Notes under the pieces: model-generated
Seen by the model: the letters and a program-made list of their open reading frames with translations, nothing else
What the model was told of the DNA's origin: nothing
The model's database searches: none
Position numbers and translations under genes: made by a program
Shown: piece by piece, positions 1 to 10,940 of the stretch
How positions within the stretch are numbered: position 1 is the stretch's first letter
Layout of the letters: each line of letters begins with the position of its first letter
Source: Azolla caroliniana
Taxonomy: Eukaryota > Polypodiophyta
Length of the DNA: 64,000 nucleotides
Reading direction: 5' to 3'
NCBI GenBank assembly: GCA_043228905.1
Contig: JBHGNT010000020.1
Coordinates: 2,914,001-2,978,000 of the forward strand

Positions 1-1239
1 GATTTCCCACAATGAGCAATTCTTATAATTTCACTAGCCCTAGAAGCCCAAATGGATTTAGAGTGAAAGACTACACCTCTTTGTCATATATATTTTTGTG
101 AAATGGTTAACAATGAGGTGAAAGAAAAGAACAAGGGTGATGGCAGGTGATAAGAACTGTGGCCTGTGGCTTTCAGAGCTTCTCATTATACCCAAAACCT
201 TTCTTGAAGTGAAGGAACATAAAATAATCTTATGTAACGAGATTGAGAATTTTAAAAACTAAGTGGGGGAGAACATGATAGGGTTTGGCTTGTTGCTGAA
301 TCAAGAGACTTGGACAGCAATCAATTAGCACTATTCAAAGGCATAATAAGCACCATTGTTGTAGCTTTGGGCCCATGCTACAATTATGTTTGGTGGATGA
401 ATTGAATGCATAGATTTGTGTGACGTTTTGGTTTTTCTCAAGTTTTGATAATGAAATACTGTGTAAAGATATCTAAAGATGTATATGAAAAAGTTGAGGT
501 GTTTTTAAAGTCAATGTAATAATTGTCACTAGAAGTGTTGAAATCTTAAATAGAGATCAATATCAATTGATAGTTAAAGAGTCATAGCTATTTCCTCTTT
601 CCTAGGTAAAGAATGAAAAGTGTTTGGTGTAGTTGAGAACAATCTCAAAGGTCTTCTTATAAAAGCTTTTTAAGGTTAGCACAAACAACCCACTCTTGTT
701 ATGAGCGATCATGTCAAAAGGTTGGAAACATGTATCATAGTGCCCTTGTTTGATGGCCTAAAGTTCTCATTATGATTGTCCAATTGATCTGACAATTCAG
801 ATGGTTGTATTGTGAAGTGTCCCACCATGCCTAAGCTACTTTAATTCTAGAGTTATCTCATATAGAGTGAAAGAACTCCTATCATGTTGAGAGGTTATAC
901 TCACATTGTGTTTGAACTTATTAGTTCATGTTGTGAGTGGTAAATCAGTCCCATCATGTTGGGAACTTGTATGTTCTTGTTGTGATGAGCACACCCCTAT
1001 TGTGATAGGTGATTTGTGAACCATCATTTTAAAAAGAGAGGAGAAAAACCATTATACACATAACTAAGGTCTATGGAATTATGCCTTGTACATGTTATAG
1101 GAGAATAATACTTCTTGATTGCAAGCATAGAACGTAATATTCGTGTTCGTGCAAGCATTCAAACGTTTGGAAACAAACGTGTTTGAAAAGGGAAAAATAC
1201 ATGGTCCTTTTGTTTTTATTTTATTTCATGTATTGTTGT
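1..1239. other. AT-rich intergenic DNA, no gene seen
   Basis: No reading frame of useful length, no splice-site series and no retroelement domain could be recognised on either strand. The sequence is AT-rich with short low-complexity runs. Confidence 0.6.
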
Positions 1240-1288
1240 GACTCCTCACCCTAGTGGTAAGGAGTCATGTCTTGGGTTCGATTCCCAA
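1240..1288 (+). repeat. tRNA-like (SINE-type) repeat fragment
   Basis: A stretch shaped like the internal promoter of a tRNA-derived SINE. 1272-1288 forms a perfect T-arm: stem TTGGG, 7-nt loop TTCGATT, stem CCCAA. It contains a match to box B (GGTTCGATTCC, 1275-1285). Just upstream is a box-A-like CCTAGTGGTAAGG, flanked by the inverted pair GACTCC/GGAGTC (1240-1245, 1261-1266). The A-to-B spacing is shorter than in a real tRNA and there is no acceptor stem, so this is a relic rather than a tRNA gene. Confidence 0.45.
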
Positions 1289-1500
1289 TTTTCTCATCTC
1301 TCGCTTGCTCTCTCACATTAGTACCATGTCATAGCAAAATTTTATGAGTGTTATAATAGTTTTTTTCTTTTTTCTTTTGTTTCTATTATGAGTGTTATGA
1401 ACTAAGCACAACATAGTGGTAAGTGGCCGTTCTACTCAACTTTCTCATATCCTCTTGTTAGTGTCATGTTCCTTTTTCTTCTTTTTCTTTCTTTCTTTCT

Positions 1501-1850
1501 TATTAGAAATTAGCTCACCCTAGTGGTAAGTTGTTATACTACTACTGCCTATGTCATGGCAAAATTTTATATTAGTGTCATGTTCCTTTTTCTTTCTTTC
1601 TTTCTTTCTTATTAGAAATTAGGTCACCCTAGTGGTAAGTTGTTATGCTACTACTACCTATGTCATGTTTTCTTCATATTCTCGAATATACGTTTTATGA
1701 GTTTTTGATCATTTCTTTTTTCTTTTCTTTTTTTATTTCTTTGTCATTAGAAATTAGGTCACCCTAGTGGTAAGTTGTTATGCTACTACTGGCTATGTCA
1801 TGTTTTCTTCATATTCTTGAATATACATTTTATGAGTTTTTGAACGTTTG
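1501..1850 (+). repeat. Degenerate tandem repeat sharing the tRNA-like motif
   Basis: Three units begin near 1501, 1610 and 1744 (spacings about 109 and 135 bp). Each has ATTAGAAATTAG, then TCACCCTAGTGGTAAG, a TACTACT segment and a CTTT-rich tract. The last two also share a tail reading TTTTATGAGTTTTTGA. The CCCTAGTGGTAAG core matches the box-A-like part of the repeat at 1240-1288, so all copies may derive from one SINE-like family. Confidence 0.6.
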
Positions 1851-2256
1851 ATTATAATTTATAATGAATCAATATATAATATAGACCATCGATGGCATGC
1901 ACCTGCTTGGGGCACATTGTTGTGATGATAATGTTTGATCATAGATTGTTTCGTGGTATAAACATTCACATTAGTGACTCACCATCTTATAAATGACATG
2001 GCACATAACCTTGAAGCTAGTTAACTCTTATGCTTAGGTGAGATTTTACTTCATCATAATGTTGTGGCAATAAAGGTAACTTCTTGGTAAACTATTAAAG
2101 TAAAGAGGATACCATACAATGGACTATCATAAAAATGAAAGTAATAGGAGAGAAAGGAAAGTGTCAAGTTTGTGAGGGCACAATGTCTTAAAGATTGTGG
2201 TTGTGTGTTGCAACTGCCGAGGTTCTGTGACTCGGGGACAATCGGTATGATAAGGT
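1851..2256. other. Intergenic, nothing recognised
   Basis: AT-rich sequence without recognisable coding, RNA or retroelement signatures. Confidence 0.5.
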
Positions 2257-2404
2257 GTAATCGCCGATGGTACAATGGCAAGAAGACAAGACAAATGCGA
2301 AGCTATCAGGTAAGGAAATTAATTGATGGCGTAATCACGGATGGTGTGATGGCAAGAAGACAAGATAGATGCGAAGGTGTCGGGTATGGAAATTAATGGA
2401 TGAG
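2257..2404. repeat. 74-bp tandem duplication
   Basis: Two imperfect copies of a 74-bp unit starting at 2257 and 2331. Both contain ATGGCAAGAAGACAAGA and GGAAATTAAT. The short open frames that cross it differ between the copies and look fortuitous. Confidence 0.7.
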
Positions 2405-3055
2405 AACAACACTTACAATTTTTGATGTGGCAAGACTTGAACCTAACTTCTCCTCTTTTACAGAGAATTCTTCAATGGTGTACCACTCCAACTTTCCTCT
2501 TTCTCTATTTTTTTTTATATATTCACTATGTACTTCTATCTTACAAAACTTGTTTACCAAAATAAACTCCCAACCTCTTCTTGGGGTGAACCATTTGAGA
2601 TAAAACACTTTGGCGCTCCTCTTTTTCTTTATTCCTTTTCTTTTTCTCTAGCTTTTGTATTTTCTTTGTAGGTTGCAAACCATCTTCTTGAGTGACCTCC
2701 TTGATGACACCCTTCTTCCCCCCTTGCGAGCTCCTTCACTTGCTTTATATTCTATGCCTTTACCCACCATGGGAGAGGGACTTTTATAGGGGGGACAACC
2801 ACCTTTGCCACCCTTCTTGAGGCGGTTGCATTTTTACAAAAAATAAAATAAAATTCAATTATAAAATTTCACCCATTTGAAAAATTACAAAATCATTCTT
2901 ATTTTATCTTGACCTTCCCTCTTTGATATAATTACATTTTTTTACTAAACAATCTTGAACCTAGCATAATTCTTCCGGAGGCTGTATCCATTACAAAACA
3001 GGTTTGTTCGGATCATCCCATTAGGCCAAATGTGAACTTGCCTAGGGGCTTTTGG
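2405..3055. other. Intergenic pyrimidine- and AT-rich DNA
   Basis: Long T/C-rich runs (2490-2720) and an AT-rich stretch. No gene is supported. Confidence 0.5.
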
Positions 3056-3357
3056 TCTGGCTATAAATATGAGGCCTAGCTACCCTCATTTTATACATTA
3101 TCGACTATGTCGAGACTCTGTCATTGTGGTGGGTCAACTCTTGTAACGAGCGCACCGGCACCATATACGACTCAACGCCACAACGGTGGTATGGGATGCT
3201 GCTCGAGGCTTGAGTCCATCTCGATCCCTTTGCACAGGGGTGGTCAGGTGGATCAACACCCTTCTCTCTCTCTCTGTCTCCTCTCTTATCTATTTAATCA
3301 TTAAATCCTTATCATATGCTTACATTAGTGGCAAGCTCTAACAATTGTTATCCGAGC
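3056..3357 (+). repeat. Possible decayed LTR 3' part with PBS relic
   Basis: A TATA-like TATAAATA at 3062-3069 is followed about 280 bp later by TTGTTATCCGAGC (3345-3357). That resembles a mutated version of the initiator-Met primer-binding site TGGTATCAGAGC that follows the intact LTRs elsewhere in this window. A CT-rich microsatellite lies between. The 5' edge, the second LTR and coding sequence were not found, so this is tentative. Confidence 0.3.
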
Positions 3358-3588
3358 TTTTCTTCTAATGTTTTGTTTGTTGATTGATTTTTTGTTGGAT
3401 GGCAATCGATTGATGTGCGGTCGACAAGGCATTAAGAAGCGAACTTCGGTAACTCTGTTTTTATTTTATTTTTTTATTCTTTCATCTCCCAATCTAATAA
3501 TGTATAGTCAATATGTGTTTTTGTTCATTGATTCAAGGATGTTGTAGTGGTGATTAATTGGTTGTATAAAACGTTTACATATGTGTAT

Positions 3589-3785
3589 GAGGTCAATAGC
3601 TCAATTGACATATAATTTATATGTGATTTGTGTTGTATACGTACAAGGCAAATACCTCAATTGCGTATTACACTCACATACATATGTTATGTATGCATAT
3701 GAGGTCAATACCTCAATTGTGTATTACGTCCACCTTTATTTCGAATGTTTCTTGTGCGTAGAGGCTATATGCCTTGATTACGTAT
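3589..3785. repeat. Degenerate 56-60 bp tandem repeat with small palindromes
   Basis: Four units begin near 3589, 3645, 3701 and 3761. The best copy reads GAGGTCAATACCTC, a 5-bp inverted pair around CAAT, followed by AATTGTGTATTA. The short frame over it simply reads the repeat and is not a gene. Confidence 0.55.
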
Positions 3786-3929
3786 CTCAATTACATCATT
3801 TGTTGGCTATGTTATGTTTGATTTTTTTAAAATATATGCATATACGTAATCATGTGTATACGTGTTTAATCGTATACATGTGATAAACATAAATATTTGT
3901 ATATTAGAGTTTATTACATGATTTGGTAT

Positions 3930-4420
3930 ATCGAACGTTGTCCTTTTCGGGGAAAGGATCTTGGTGACCATCCTCACATTTTTGTGAGAATGGTGTAGTC
4001 ACCATCCTTTTTCAACAATTTTTTTTGTTGTCATCCTCGTTGGTCACTTCGATCTTACTACGCGTTATAATGAAATGATCATAGCCACAATGATGTTGAG
4101 AGCGTAGGCTTGACCCAGTTCCAGTGAGGTTTGTCCAATGACACATGCATCCAACATCCCTCCTTCATTACATGGTTACGACGCCACCATGAGATCATCA
4201 TTAAGAAAGGCATTCGTAATGATGTAACCATGTGATGGGTCACGTGGGCCAACTACGAAAAGAGGGCTCATGTGGCTTGACCATTATGTTGCACTTTGGG
4301 GTATGTCATCATAATGATGAGCCTTGAGGTTGGGTAACGTACCAACATAGTTTTCTTGTTAACGAGGGGGAAATAAGGTTTCTTGCCACATATGTTTTCA
4401 TTTAAAAAACATATATGGGA
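3930..4420. repeat. Inverted-repeat-rich intergenic segment
   Basis: Several stem-loops. CTCACATTTTTGTGAG sits near 3978. A 14-nt arm at 4166-4179 pairs with 4224-4237 at 13 of 14 positions. Another hairpin surrounds CATATGTTTT near 4389. No terminal inverted repeats bounded by a target duplication were found, so a MITE is possible but unproven. Confidence 0.4.
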
Positions 4421-5166
4421 AAATGCCTTTGCATATCTCTGGTATGCATAAACATTAAATGTTCAAAAGGAGCAAACCATTTGGTTAGCTCAAGTGTTTA
4501 ATGTATTTGTTCTCAAGGTCTCGAGTTTAAATATGACCAAGACCATACAACATTGTTGATACATATGACTATAAAACATGTTTAGACTTTAGGTCTAAGT
4601 GCACTTCGGGGTCCTCGTAATGGGACTTAAAGAGCCGAAACCACGTGGGTGGGCGCAAATACATAGTTTATTGTTAACATTTTTTTCGTGTATAAACTAT
4701 TCATGATGCGAACATACACGGTTGAGCCTCGGGGAGCCGCCATGAAAAAATCGATATAGAGATCAGGGAAAAACATTCATTTGTCACCCTCATGGTTTTT
4801 AAAACACCTTTGTGTTACCATAGTAACCTGATCTTGAACCTCATCTCATACGTCTAGAGGGGTATTAACGTGAGATCATGATATCGATACGACATGATGT
4901 TATAACTATTTGTTTGACCTTAGCCAATTTCTGTGCGTCAGAAATTATCATCCGCCCAAGCGGAAGGAATTCAAGGAAATCCTCCTAGGCCAATCCCCAT
5001 TAAGTCATATCTTTTACAAATACAAAATTTCCTTAATTCTACCTTGCACGATATTTCCAAAGTACTCTGAAGTACTCTATCTTTTAATATTTTCTTCTAA
5101 TCCTTTATATTTATTTAATCTGGTACTCCATTCATATTTCACGTAATGTACGAAGTACACTACGAC
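4421..5166. other. Intergenic, nothing recognised
   Basis: AT-rich sequence with no domain or RNA signature. It ends at the gypsy relic. Confidence 0.5.
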
Positions 5167-6610
5167 ATTCACCCCCTCCGAACCCGCACTTCCGTGATCC
5201 TTGTCTGATTGCTCCATTGTGTCGGTTTTGTCTAAGATTACATAGGGTGTGTCGTCACTTTGCTTTTTAAAAATCTTCACCCGCTTCCCCGCTATAGCCA
5301 CTCGAAGTATTGTTCCATCTAGCTCACTTAACCGGTAAGTTCCGTTGTCAAATGCTTTTTGAACCTCGTATGGTCCGAACCACCTTCAAGTGAATTTCCG
5401 TATCGTTCGGTGTTGATGATCCAAATTGTTGTCATAGACTATCACCCAATCTCCTTCAATCTTCCGTGGTCCTAGATGGTGCTTTGTGTCGAATCGACTT
5501 TTGTTCCGGAATCGTGCTTCTTGTTCTCAGCGTATTGCTTCTACTATGTCTTCTGGTCTTCCTTCTAGCTGTTGTATTCGGACCGCTAGTAGTTCTTCCC
5601 AAGTCATCTCTTCCTTCCATGGTAGCACTGTCCATTTCACAATTGTGATTTCCGTAGCATTACCGAAGCTTGTCCAATCATAAGTTCCGTTGGCATATAA
5701 CCGGTCATGGAACTATGCGTTGTGCGATTCGCCCAGAGTGCATACAAAAGCATCTGCGACCAATTCATCACCCTTCCGTCACATGCTTTTGCAAGTGCTT
5801 TTATGATTGGACTATGTCCTCGTTCGATCTTCCCATTGTCTTCTGGATTGTTTGTTGTATTTAGTGTCAACCGTACTCCATGTTTGGCGAAGAATTCCCT
5901 AGCTTTATCGGAGGCAAGTTCTCCCCGATCCGCAATTACTTGTCCTACGCACTCGTACCTGCAGAACACTTCTTCCAAGAGAAATTGGCCTACTATAGAA
6001 CATGTCTTCTTCCGTAGAGCCCGACCTTCTACTTGGTTTGACAAATCCTCCTGAGCTAGCACCAAGTACTTCTTTTGTCTGATCCCGGTTGGCATGGCCA
6101 CGATGTCGACCATCCATTTAAAGTTGATTGTCGGTGAAAATGTCGGATGTAATTCGTCCCGATGTCGAACTCCGGAGTAGATCTGACATTTATCGCAGCT
6201 TTTGGTGAACTCCACTATATCCTTGTACATATCCTTCCACCAATATTTTTGTTTGATATTTGCAAATGTCGCCCATGTTCCCGGATGTCCAGCCCAATCA
6301 GATTCGTGAAATTCAGATTTACCTATTTCTGTTGTTTCTTTGTGCCGACTACCCGGAGTGGTGTGCCATCCGGTCTTTTCAGCTCCTCGTAGATTAAACC
6401 ATTGTTCAAAAAGAACTTTTGAACTTGCCGTTTCTTCCTTCGGATATCAGATCTCTTTTCCTTATTGTCTGATGATTCCTTGATTTCCTATAGTGCTTTC
6501 CGATCAACAAACTTTCTCCCTCGCATTCGTCTTCCCGGAACTCCTGAATTACGTTTACTCGGCATATGTGCTCTGAAGTAAAGTAGTCTTCAGAAACTTC
6601 TTCATTATTC
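5167..6610 (-). pseudogene. Ty3/gypsy integrase relic of a divergent lineage
   Basis: On the minus strand, 6230-5637 encodes an integrase with the HHCC remnant CDKCQIYSG and the catalytic triad: D in WMVDIVAM, D in VIADRGEL, E in NGKIERGH. Further downstream (about 5400-5250) a typical integrase tail reads WFGPYEVQKAFDNGTYRLSE, followed by a basic stretch. The part at 6406-6610 is spacer upstream of the integrase. RT and gag are missing; the sequence is cut at 6620 by a copia LTR. The motif wording differs strongly from the chromodomain gypsy elements later in the window, so this is a separate lineage, possibly the one whose RT lies at 57.2-58.4 kb. Confidence 0.8.
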
Positions 6611-6619
6611 ATACCAGTT

Positions 6620-7133
6620 TGTGCGGAATAGCGCTTGGCCACAACCAAGACTCAAACACTTTATGAGAGAACAAAACATAAATGGAGGTTCGTACAGTTA
6701 CAGAGAAGAGACGACACAGGATGTTTACGTGGAAAACCTTGATAAGGAAAAACCACGGGAGCCCATAGACTCCAACTATCACTATATGAGAAAGGAGGTA
6801 CAACAGGAGACTCAAAGGCAATGACCTCGTGCTCTGTATCTTCGCTAACCAATGGCTTCTCTTCTCTCTCTCTCTCTCTCTCTCTATGTACAACTATAAT
6901 ACAACTAACAACAACAACAACAATCTAAAGTGATTGCCCTAAGTCATATTTATACTTATATGACTTTAGGAATATTTACAAATATATCCTTTATAGGCAC
7001 ACCAAAAACATATTTGCAGATATGTCCCTAGATCCGGTTCACACCGGATCCATCTGGATACCATTTGATCCGGTCTAGTTCCTTCCTTTGGCTCGTCCGA
7101 TCCGGCTCCTCCGGAGGAACCGAATTCCCAACA
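6620..7133 (-). repeat. Copia LTR (family B), 3' LTR of a minus-strand element
   Basis: On the minus strand it runs from TGTTGGGAATTC (7133) to ATTCCGCACA (6620), with TG...CA ends, 514 bp. A polypurine tract (GGAGTGAAGGGGGAG on the minus strand) lies just outside at 7134-7155, so this is the 3' LTR. Homologous LTRs occur at 54914-55481, 60146-60635 and, on the plus strand, 8038-9294 and 23763-24486. It contains a (GA)n tract and a TATA-like region. Confidence 0.85.
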
Positions 7134-8037
7134 AACTCCCCCTTCACTCCGACATGGAATTTCTTGTTGGTCCGATCCATCTCCGACACCCAGTTTGTTG
7201 GCTGACAACACCTTGGTCAACATATCCAACCCGTTCTCCTCCGTGTGGATCTTCGTCAGCGCGAAGTCTTGATCTTCTACCTTCTCTTGGAGCCAGTGAT
7301 ATCTCCTCTAGATGTGCTTGGTTTGGGAATGGTAGGCCGTGTTCTTAGCAAGGGTGGATGGCACATTGGATGTTGCAGTACAACCGATATTCCTCCTGTC
7401 GGATCCCTAGCTCTCCGATGAAGTCCTTCATCCAGATTACTTCCTTGCATGGTTCCACAACTGCCATGTACTCTACTTCCATTGTTGACAATGCAACGGA
7501 CTTCTATAGCCTCGATTGCCACGATACGGCTCCCCCTGCATATGTCATGACATATCCGGATGTGGACCGGCTGGTATCTGCATCAACCGACATATCCGTA
7601 TCCATAAAGCCTTCCAGTTGGGGTTTACCTGAACCACTCTGACTGCGTATTCGATATCTGGTCGGGTGCACACCATCGCGTACATCAAGCTTCCGATGAT
7701 AGAGGCATATGGTATCTTCATCATATCCGACTTCTCTACCTTCGTCTTCGGGCTCTGCTTTCCGGACAACTTGCAGTTTGCCGGAAGTGTCGACTCGACC
7801 GGCTTCACATCTGACATGTTGAACCGTTTAAGCACCTTTGTCACATACTTCTCCTATGACAACCACAATAGCTTCTTTGTCCGGTCTCAGACTATGTGCA
7901 TCCCCAATATCTGTCTCGTCGGACCCAGATTTTTCATTGAGAAGGCCCGGTTTAGGGCCTTCTTCATATTTCCAATTTTGATCCGGTCCAGTCCGACCAT
8001 TAGCATGTCATCCACATACAACGGGAGTATCAGGAAG
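7134..8037 (-). pseudogene. Copia RT-RNase H remnant (family B)
   Basis: Read on the minus strand, it starts inside reverse transcriptase: the catalytic YVDD in LYVDDMLMVG is near 8030-8000. It continues through ILGMHIV, LPANCKLSGKQSP and IGSLMYAMVCTRPDIEYAV to the RNase H segments TSGYVMTYAGG and STMEVEYMAVVE, and ends at the LTR (7133). Relative to 55.5-56.3 kb there is an internal deletion near 7640 and several stops. gag, integrase and the RT N-terminus are absent because a plus-strand LTR begins at about 8038. Confidence 0.8.
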
Positions 8038-9294
8038 AATGGTCCCTCCCGATGGGATCTGAATGACAACAGGACGAGCCGGATTAGACAGGATGAAGGA
8101 AGGAACCAGACTAGATGGATCCGGAAGGAGTCCGGCCGGATCCGATATAAACCAGCAAATAGGAACATATTAGTAAATATGTTCAAATGTGACCGTTGAG
8201 GTCATATTTGTAAATAGCCCCAAAGTTATATAAGTATAAATATAACTAGGGCAACACTGTTATAAGTAGTGTGAAATCATCATTATCGTTGTACAAAGTG
8301 TGTGAGAGTGCAAGAGAGAGAAACTGAATCAGTTTCTGTTGTAACTACTTGAACCAGACTAGATGGATCCGGAAGGTATCTTGAGACCGGATCGGATGGA
8401 TCCGAAAGGAGTCCGTCCGGATCTGGTATAAACCAGCAAATAGGAACATAGTTATATAAGTATAAATATAACTAGGGCAACATTGTTATAAGTAGTGTGA
8501 AATCATCATTATTGTTGTAAAGAGTGTGTGAGAGTGCGAGAGAGAGAAACTGAATCAGTTTCTGTTGTAACTACTTGAATCAGACTAGATGGATCCGGAA
8601 GGTATCTTGAGACCGGATCGGATGGATCCGAAAGGAGTCCGTTCGGATCTGGTATAAACCAGCAAATAGGAACATAGTTATATAAGTATAAATATAACTA
8701 GGGCAACACTGTTATAAGTAGTGTGAAATCATCATTATCGTTGTAAAGAGTGTGTGAGAGTGCAAGAGAGAGAAACTGAATCAGTTTCTGTTGTAACTAC
8801 TTGAACCAGACTAGATGGATCCGGAAGGTATCTTGAGACCGGATCGGATGGATCCGGAAGGAGTCCGTCCGGATCCGGTATAAACCAGCAAATAGGAACA
8901 TAGTTATATAAGTATAAATATAACTAGGGCAACACTGTTATAAGTAGTGTGAAATCATCATTATTGTTGTAAAGAGTGTGTGAGAGTGCGAGAGAGAGAA
9001 ACTGAATCAGTTTCTGTTGTAACTACTTGAATCAGACTAGATGGATCCGGAAGGTATCTTGAGACCGGATCGGATGGATCCAGAAGGAGTCCGGTATAAA
9101 CCAGCAAATAGGAACATAGTTATATAAGTATAAATATAACTAGGGCAACACTGTTATAAGTAGTGTGAAATCATCATTATTGTTGTAAAGAGTGTGTGGG
9201 AGTGCGAGAGAGAGAAACCGAATTAGTTTCTGTTGTAACTGCTTGAAGCCAAAGATACAAAGCTCGAGGGCATTGCCTCTAAGTCTTATTTAGT
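8038..9294 (+). repeat. Copia LTR (family B) with five tandem promoter units, 5' part
   Basis: A plus-strand LTR lacking about its first ten bases, interrupted at 9294 by a gypsy insertion and resuming at 21904. Inside it, a segment is repeated in tandem with starts at 8107, 8355, 8581, 8807 and 9033. The last three spacings are exactly 226 bp; the first unit is 22 bp longer and keeps a piece lost from the others. Every unit carries a TATATAAGTATAAATATA promoter-like block and the GAGAGAGAAACTGAAT segment. It is bounded by unrelated sequence, so no target duplication could be tested. Confidence 0.8.
9290..9294 (+). repeat. Target-site duplication TTAGT, left
   Basis: Identical to 21899-21903 on the far side of the gypsy element. 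The copia LTR sequence continues across the two copies. Confidence 0.75.
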
Positions 9295-9683
9295 TGTCAT
9301 GATATGGCAAGAGTCAAACCCATGACCTTATGTTACATGGGTCGAGCTCTTGACCATTAGACTATATGTTGTAATACAAAAGATATTATTTTTATTTAAG
9401 TTTTACTATAGAAAATTGATGTATATTCAAGATTTCTCTGGAACATTCTAGAAACTTTAGGAGTACTCCTGAGAACACTATAAAAGGAGGCACAAGGCAT
9501 TATTTCAAACCAAATCGGTTCAACGCCAGACTTAACCCTCCTAGCTACTATTGTATATTCTCTTAACTTAATATATATATATTGTTATCATCATTCTCTC
9601 TCTCTCTCTCACACACACACACACTTACTCTTTCCTTCTCTCGAGAGTTCTACACCTCCCTTAGTACTAATCCTCATCTTTTC
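9295..9683 (+). repeat. G1 5' LTR
   Basis: Starts TGTCATGATATGGC. TATA box TATAAAAGG is at 9479-9487, then CT/AC microsatellites. Matches the 3' LTR (21486-21898) up to TTAGTACTAAT; the last about 12 bp align only loosely, so the right edge is approximate. Its first 75 bp read on the minus strand like a tRNA-derived sequence. Confidence 0.75.
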
Positions 9684-10548
9684 GTACTAATTCATTCTCC
9701 CTACAAGTTTCTCGCATTGGAACAAGAAAATTAATGATTCTTGGGATAGCTTCAACAAATCTCCTTAGAGAAGCAGCTGACACAACAACAACATGGGGAA
9801 CTAGCGTTACGCATGCAATAGCTCGAAGCAACCATAGTCGCGCCTTCCCATGAAATTTGATGGAACGTGATCGCAGTTTAGAGGATTCCTTCATTAGGTA
9901 CAATTAGTCATTCAAATGCATCCTTGTGGGTTTAGTAGGCACATTGTTAAGTGGCTCAGCTTTGGCATGGTTCGCTCCGTTGTTAGAAAGGGAATCTCCT
10001 TTACTAAACAATTTTGAAGAGTTCTTAAGTGAGTTTAAAGCCTGTTTTGGAGATATTGACAACATAAGGACAACAATCAACAAAATCTGATGATTACGTC
10101 AAGGTGATCGTCTAGCCTCCGCATACGTTGCAGATTTCCGCCTACTCGCCTCCGATGTCCCCTGGGATGACCAAGAAATTTCGTTATGGTCTACGTAACG
10201 ATGTCAAGGATTTACTCTTGACCTTCCCCGAAGAACCAAAGTCATTGACAGAAGCAATCACTCACCCGGTGAGATGCAACAAACATCTTTTTGAACGACG
10301 TTCAAAACGTCAGTTCCAGATGCCAAGGGCAAGATCAGAGCCCACCTACGCCTGAATGGTAGCAAAACCTTTTCCAAGGGAGTCATATAATGCGGCTCTA
10401 GTGAATACTCCAACTCTGATGGAAAATGACACTGCACGTTGTCGCGGACCATTATCGGAAGAAGAAAAGCAATGACGCCGAGCAAATCGACTATGTCTTT
10501 ATTGCGGTGGACCAGGGCATATTGCAGTGAACTGTCCCCATAGGCCGA
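9684..10548 (+). pseudogene. G1 gag, first copy
   Basis: Degenerate gypsy gag. Recognisable pieces are LLSGSALAWFAPLLERESP, FEEFLSEFKACFGD, RNDVKDLLLTFPEEPKSL and, at about 10485-10540, a zinc knuckle CxxCxxxxHxxxxC (LCLYCGGPGHIAVNC in frame). It stops abruptly after the zinc knuckle where the copia LTR begins. Multiple stops and frameshifts. A second copy lies at 16370-17154. Confidence 0.75.
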
Positions 10549-10940
10549 TGTTGAGAGACAAGCTCAACATCGGCCGGATCAGCTGAAGAAGCCGAGGACC
10601 GGATCGGTTGGGACCGATCGGTTAGGACGAGTGCGTAAACCAGGAGGTCATTAGGAAAGATATTCCGTGAGGAATATATTTTGGAGTTAGTGTAGGAGCT
10701 CTTAATGAGCAACGAAGTACTGTCAGTCCTTCTAGGACTTGTATAAAAGTGTTCATTGAACACACATATGTATAGAGTGGTGAATAGAGATTGTGTACTT
10801 CTGTTATATTTTTTTGTGTCTTCTCTCTCACTCTCTCTGTCTCTCCCGCATATACCATGTAAGCTCAAGCTCTCCTTTGAACCTGAGTTTCCTTCCTTCT
10901 GTTCCGTCTTCATACTTGCTTCCGCACGTTACTTTCTACA
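10549..10940 (+). repeat. C1 5' LTR
   Basis: TGTTGAG...TTCTACA, 392 bp. Begins with the hairpin TGTTGAGagacaagCTCAACA. Repeated CCGGATCGG/CCGATCGG blocks in U3. TATA box TATAAAA at 10742-10748, followed by the palindromic GTTCATTGAAC. Confidence 0.93.

Noticed and set aside
1240-1288. Functional tRNA gene
   Set aside because: The T-arm is perfect, but the acceptor stem and anticodon arm are missing and the A-to-B spacing is too short.
3581-3883. 100-residue plus-strand frame
   Set aside because: It reads through a 56-60 bp degenerate repeat; no motif, and composition is that of AT-rich intergenic DNA.
8107-9245. Regularly spaced repeats resembling a CRISPR array
   Set aside because: Units are 226 bp and contiguous without unique spacers; they are LTR sequence in a plant genome.
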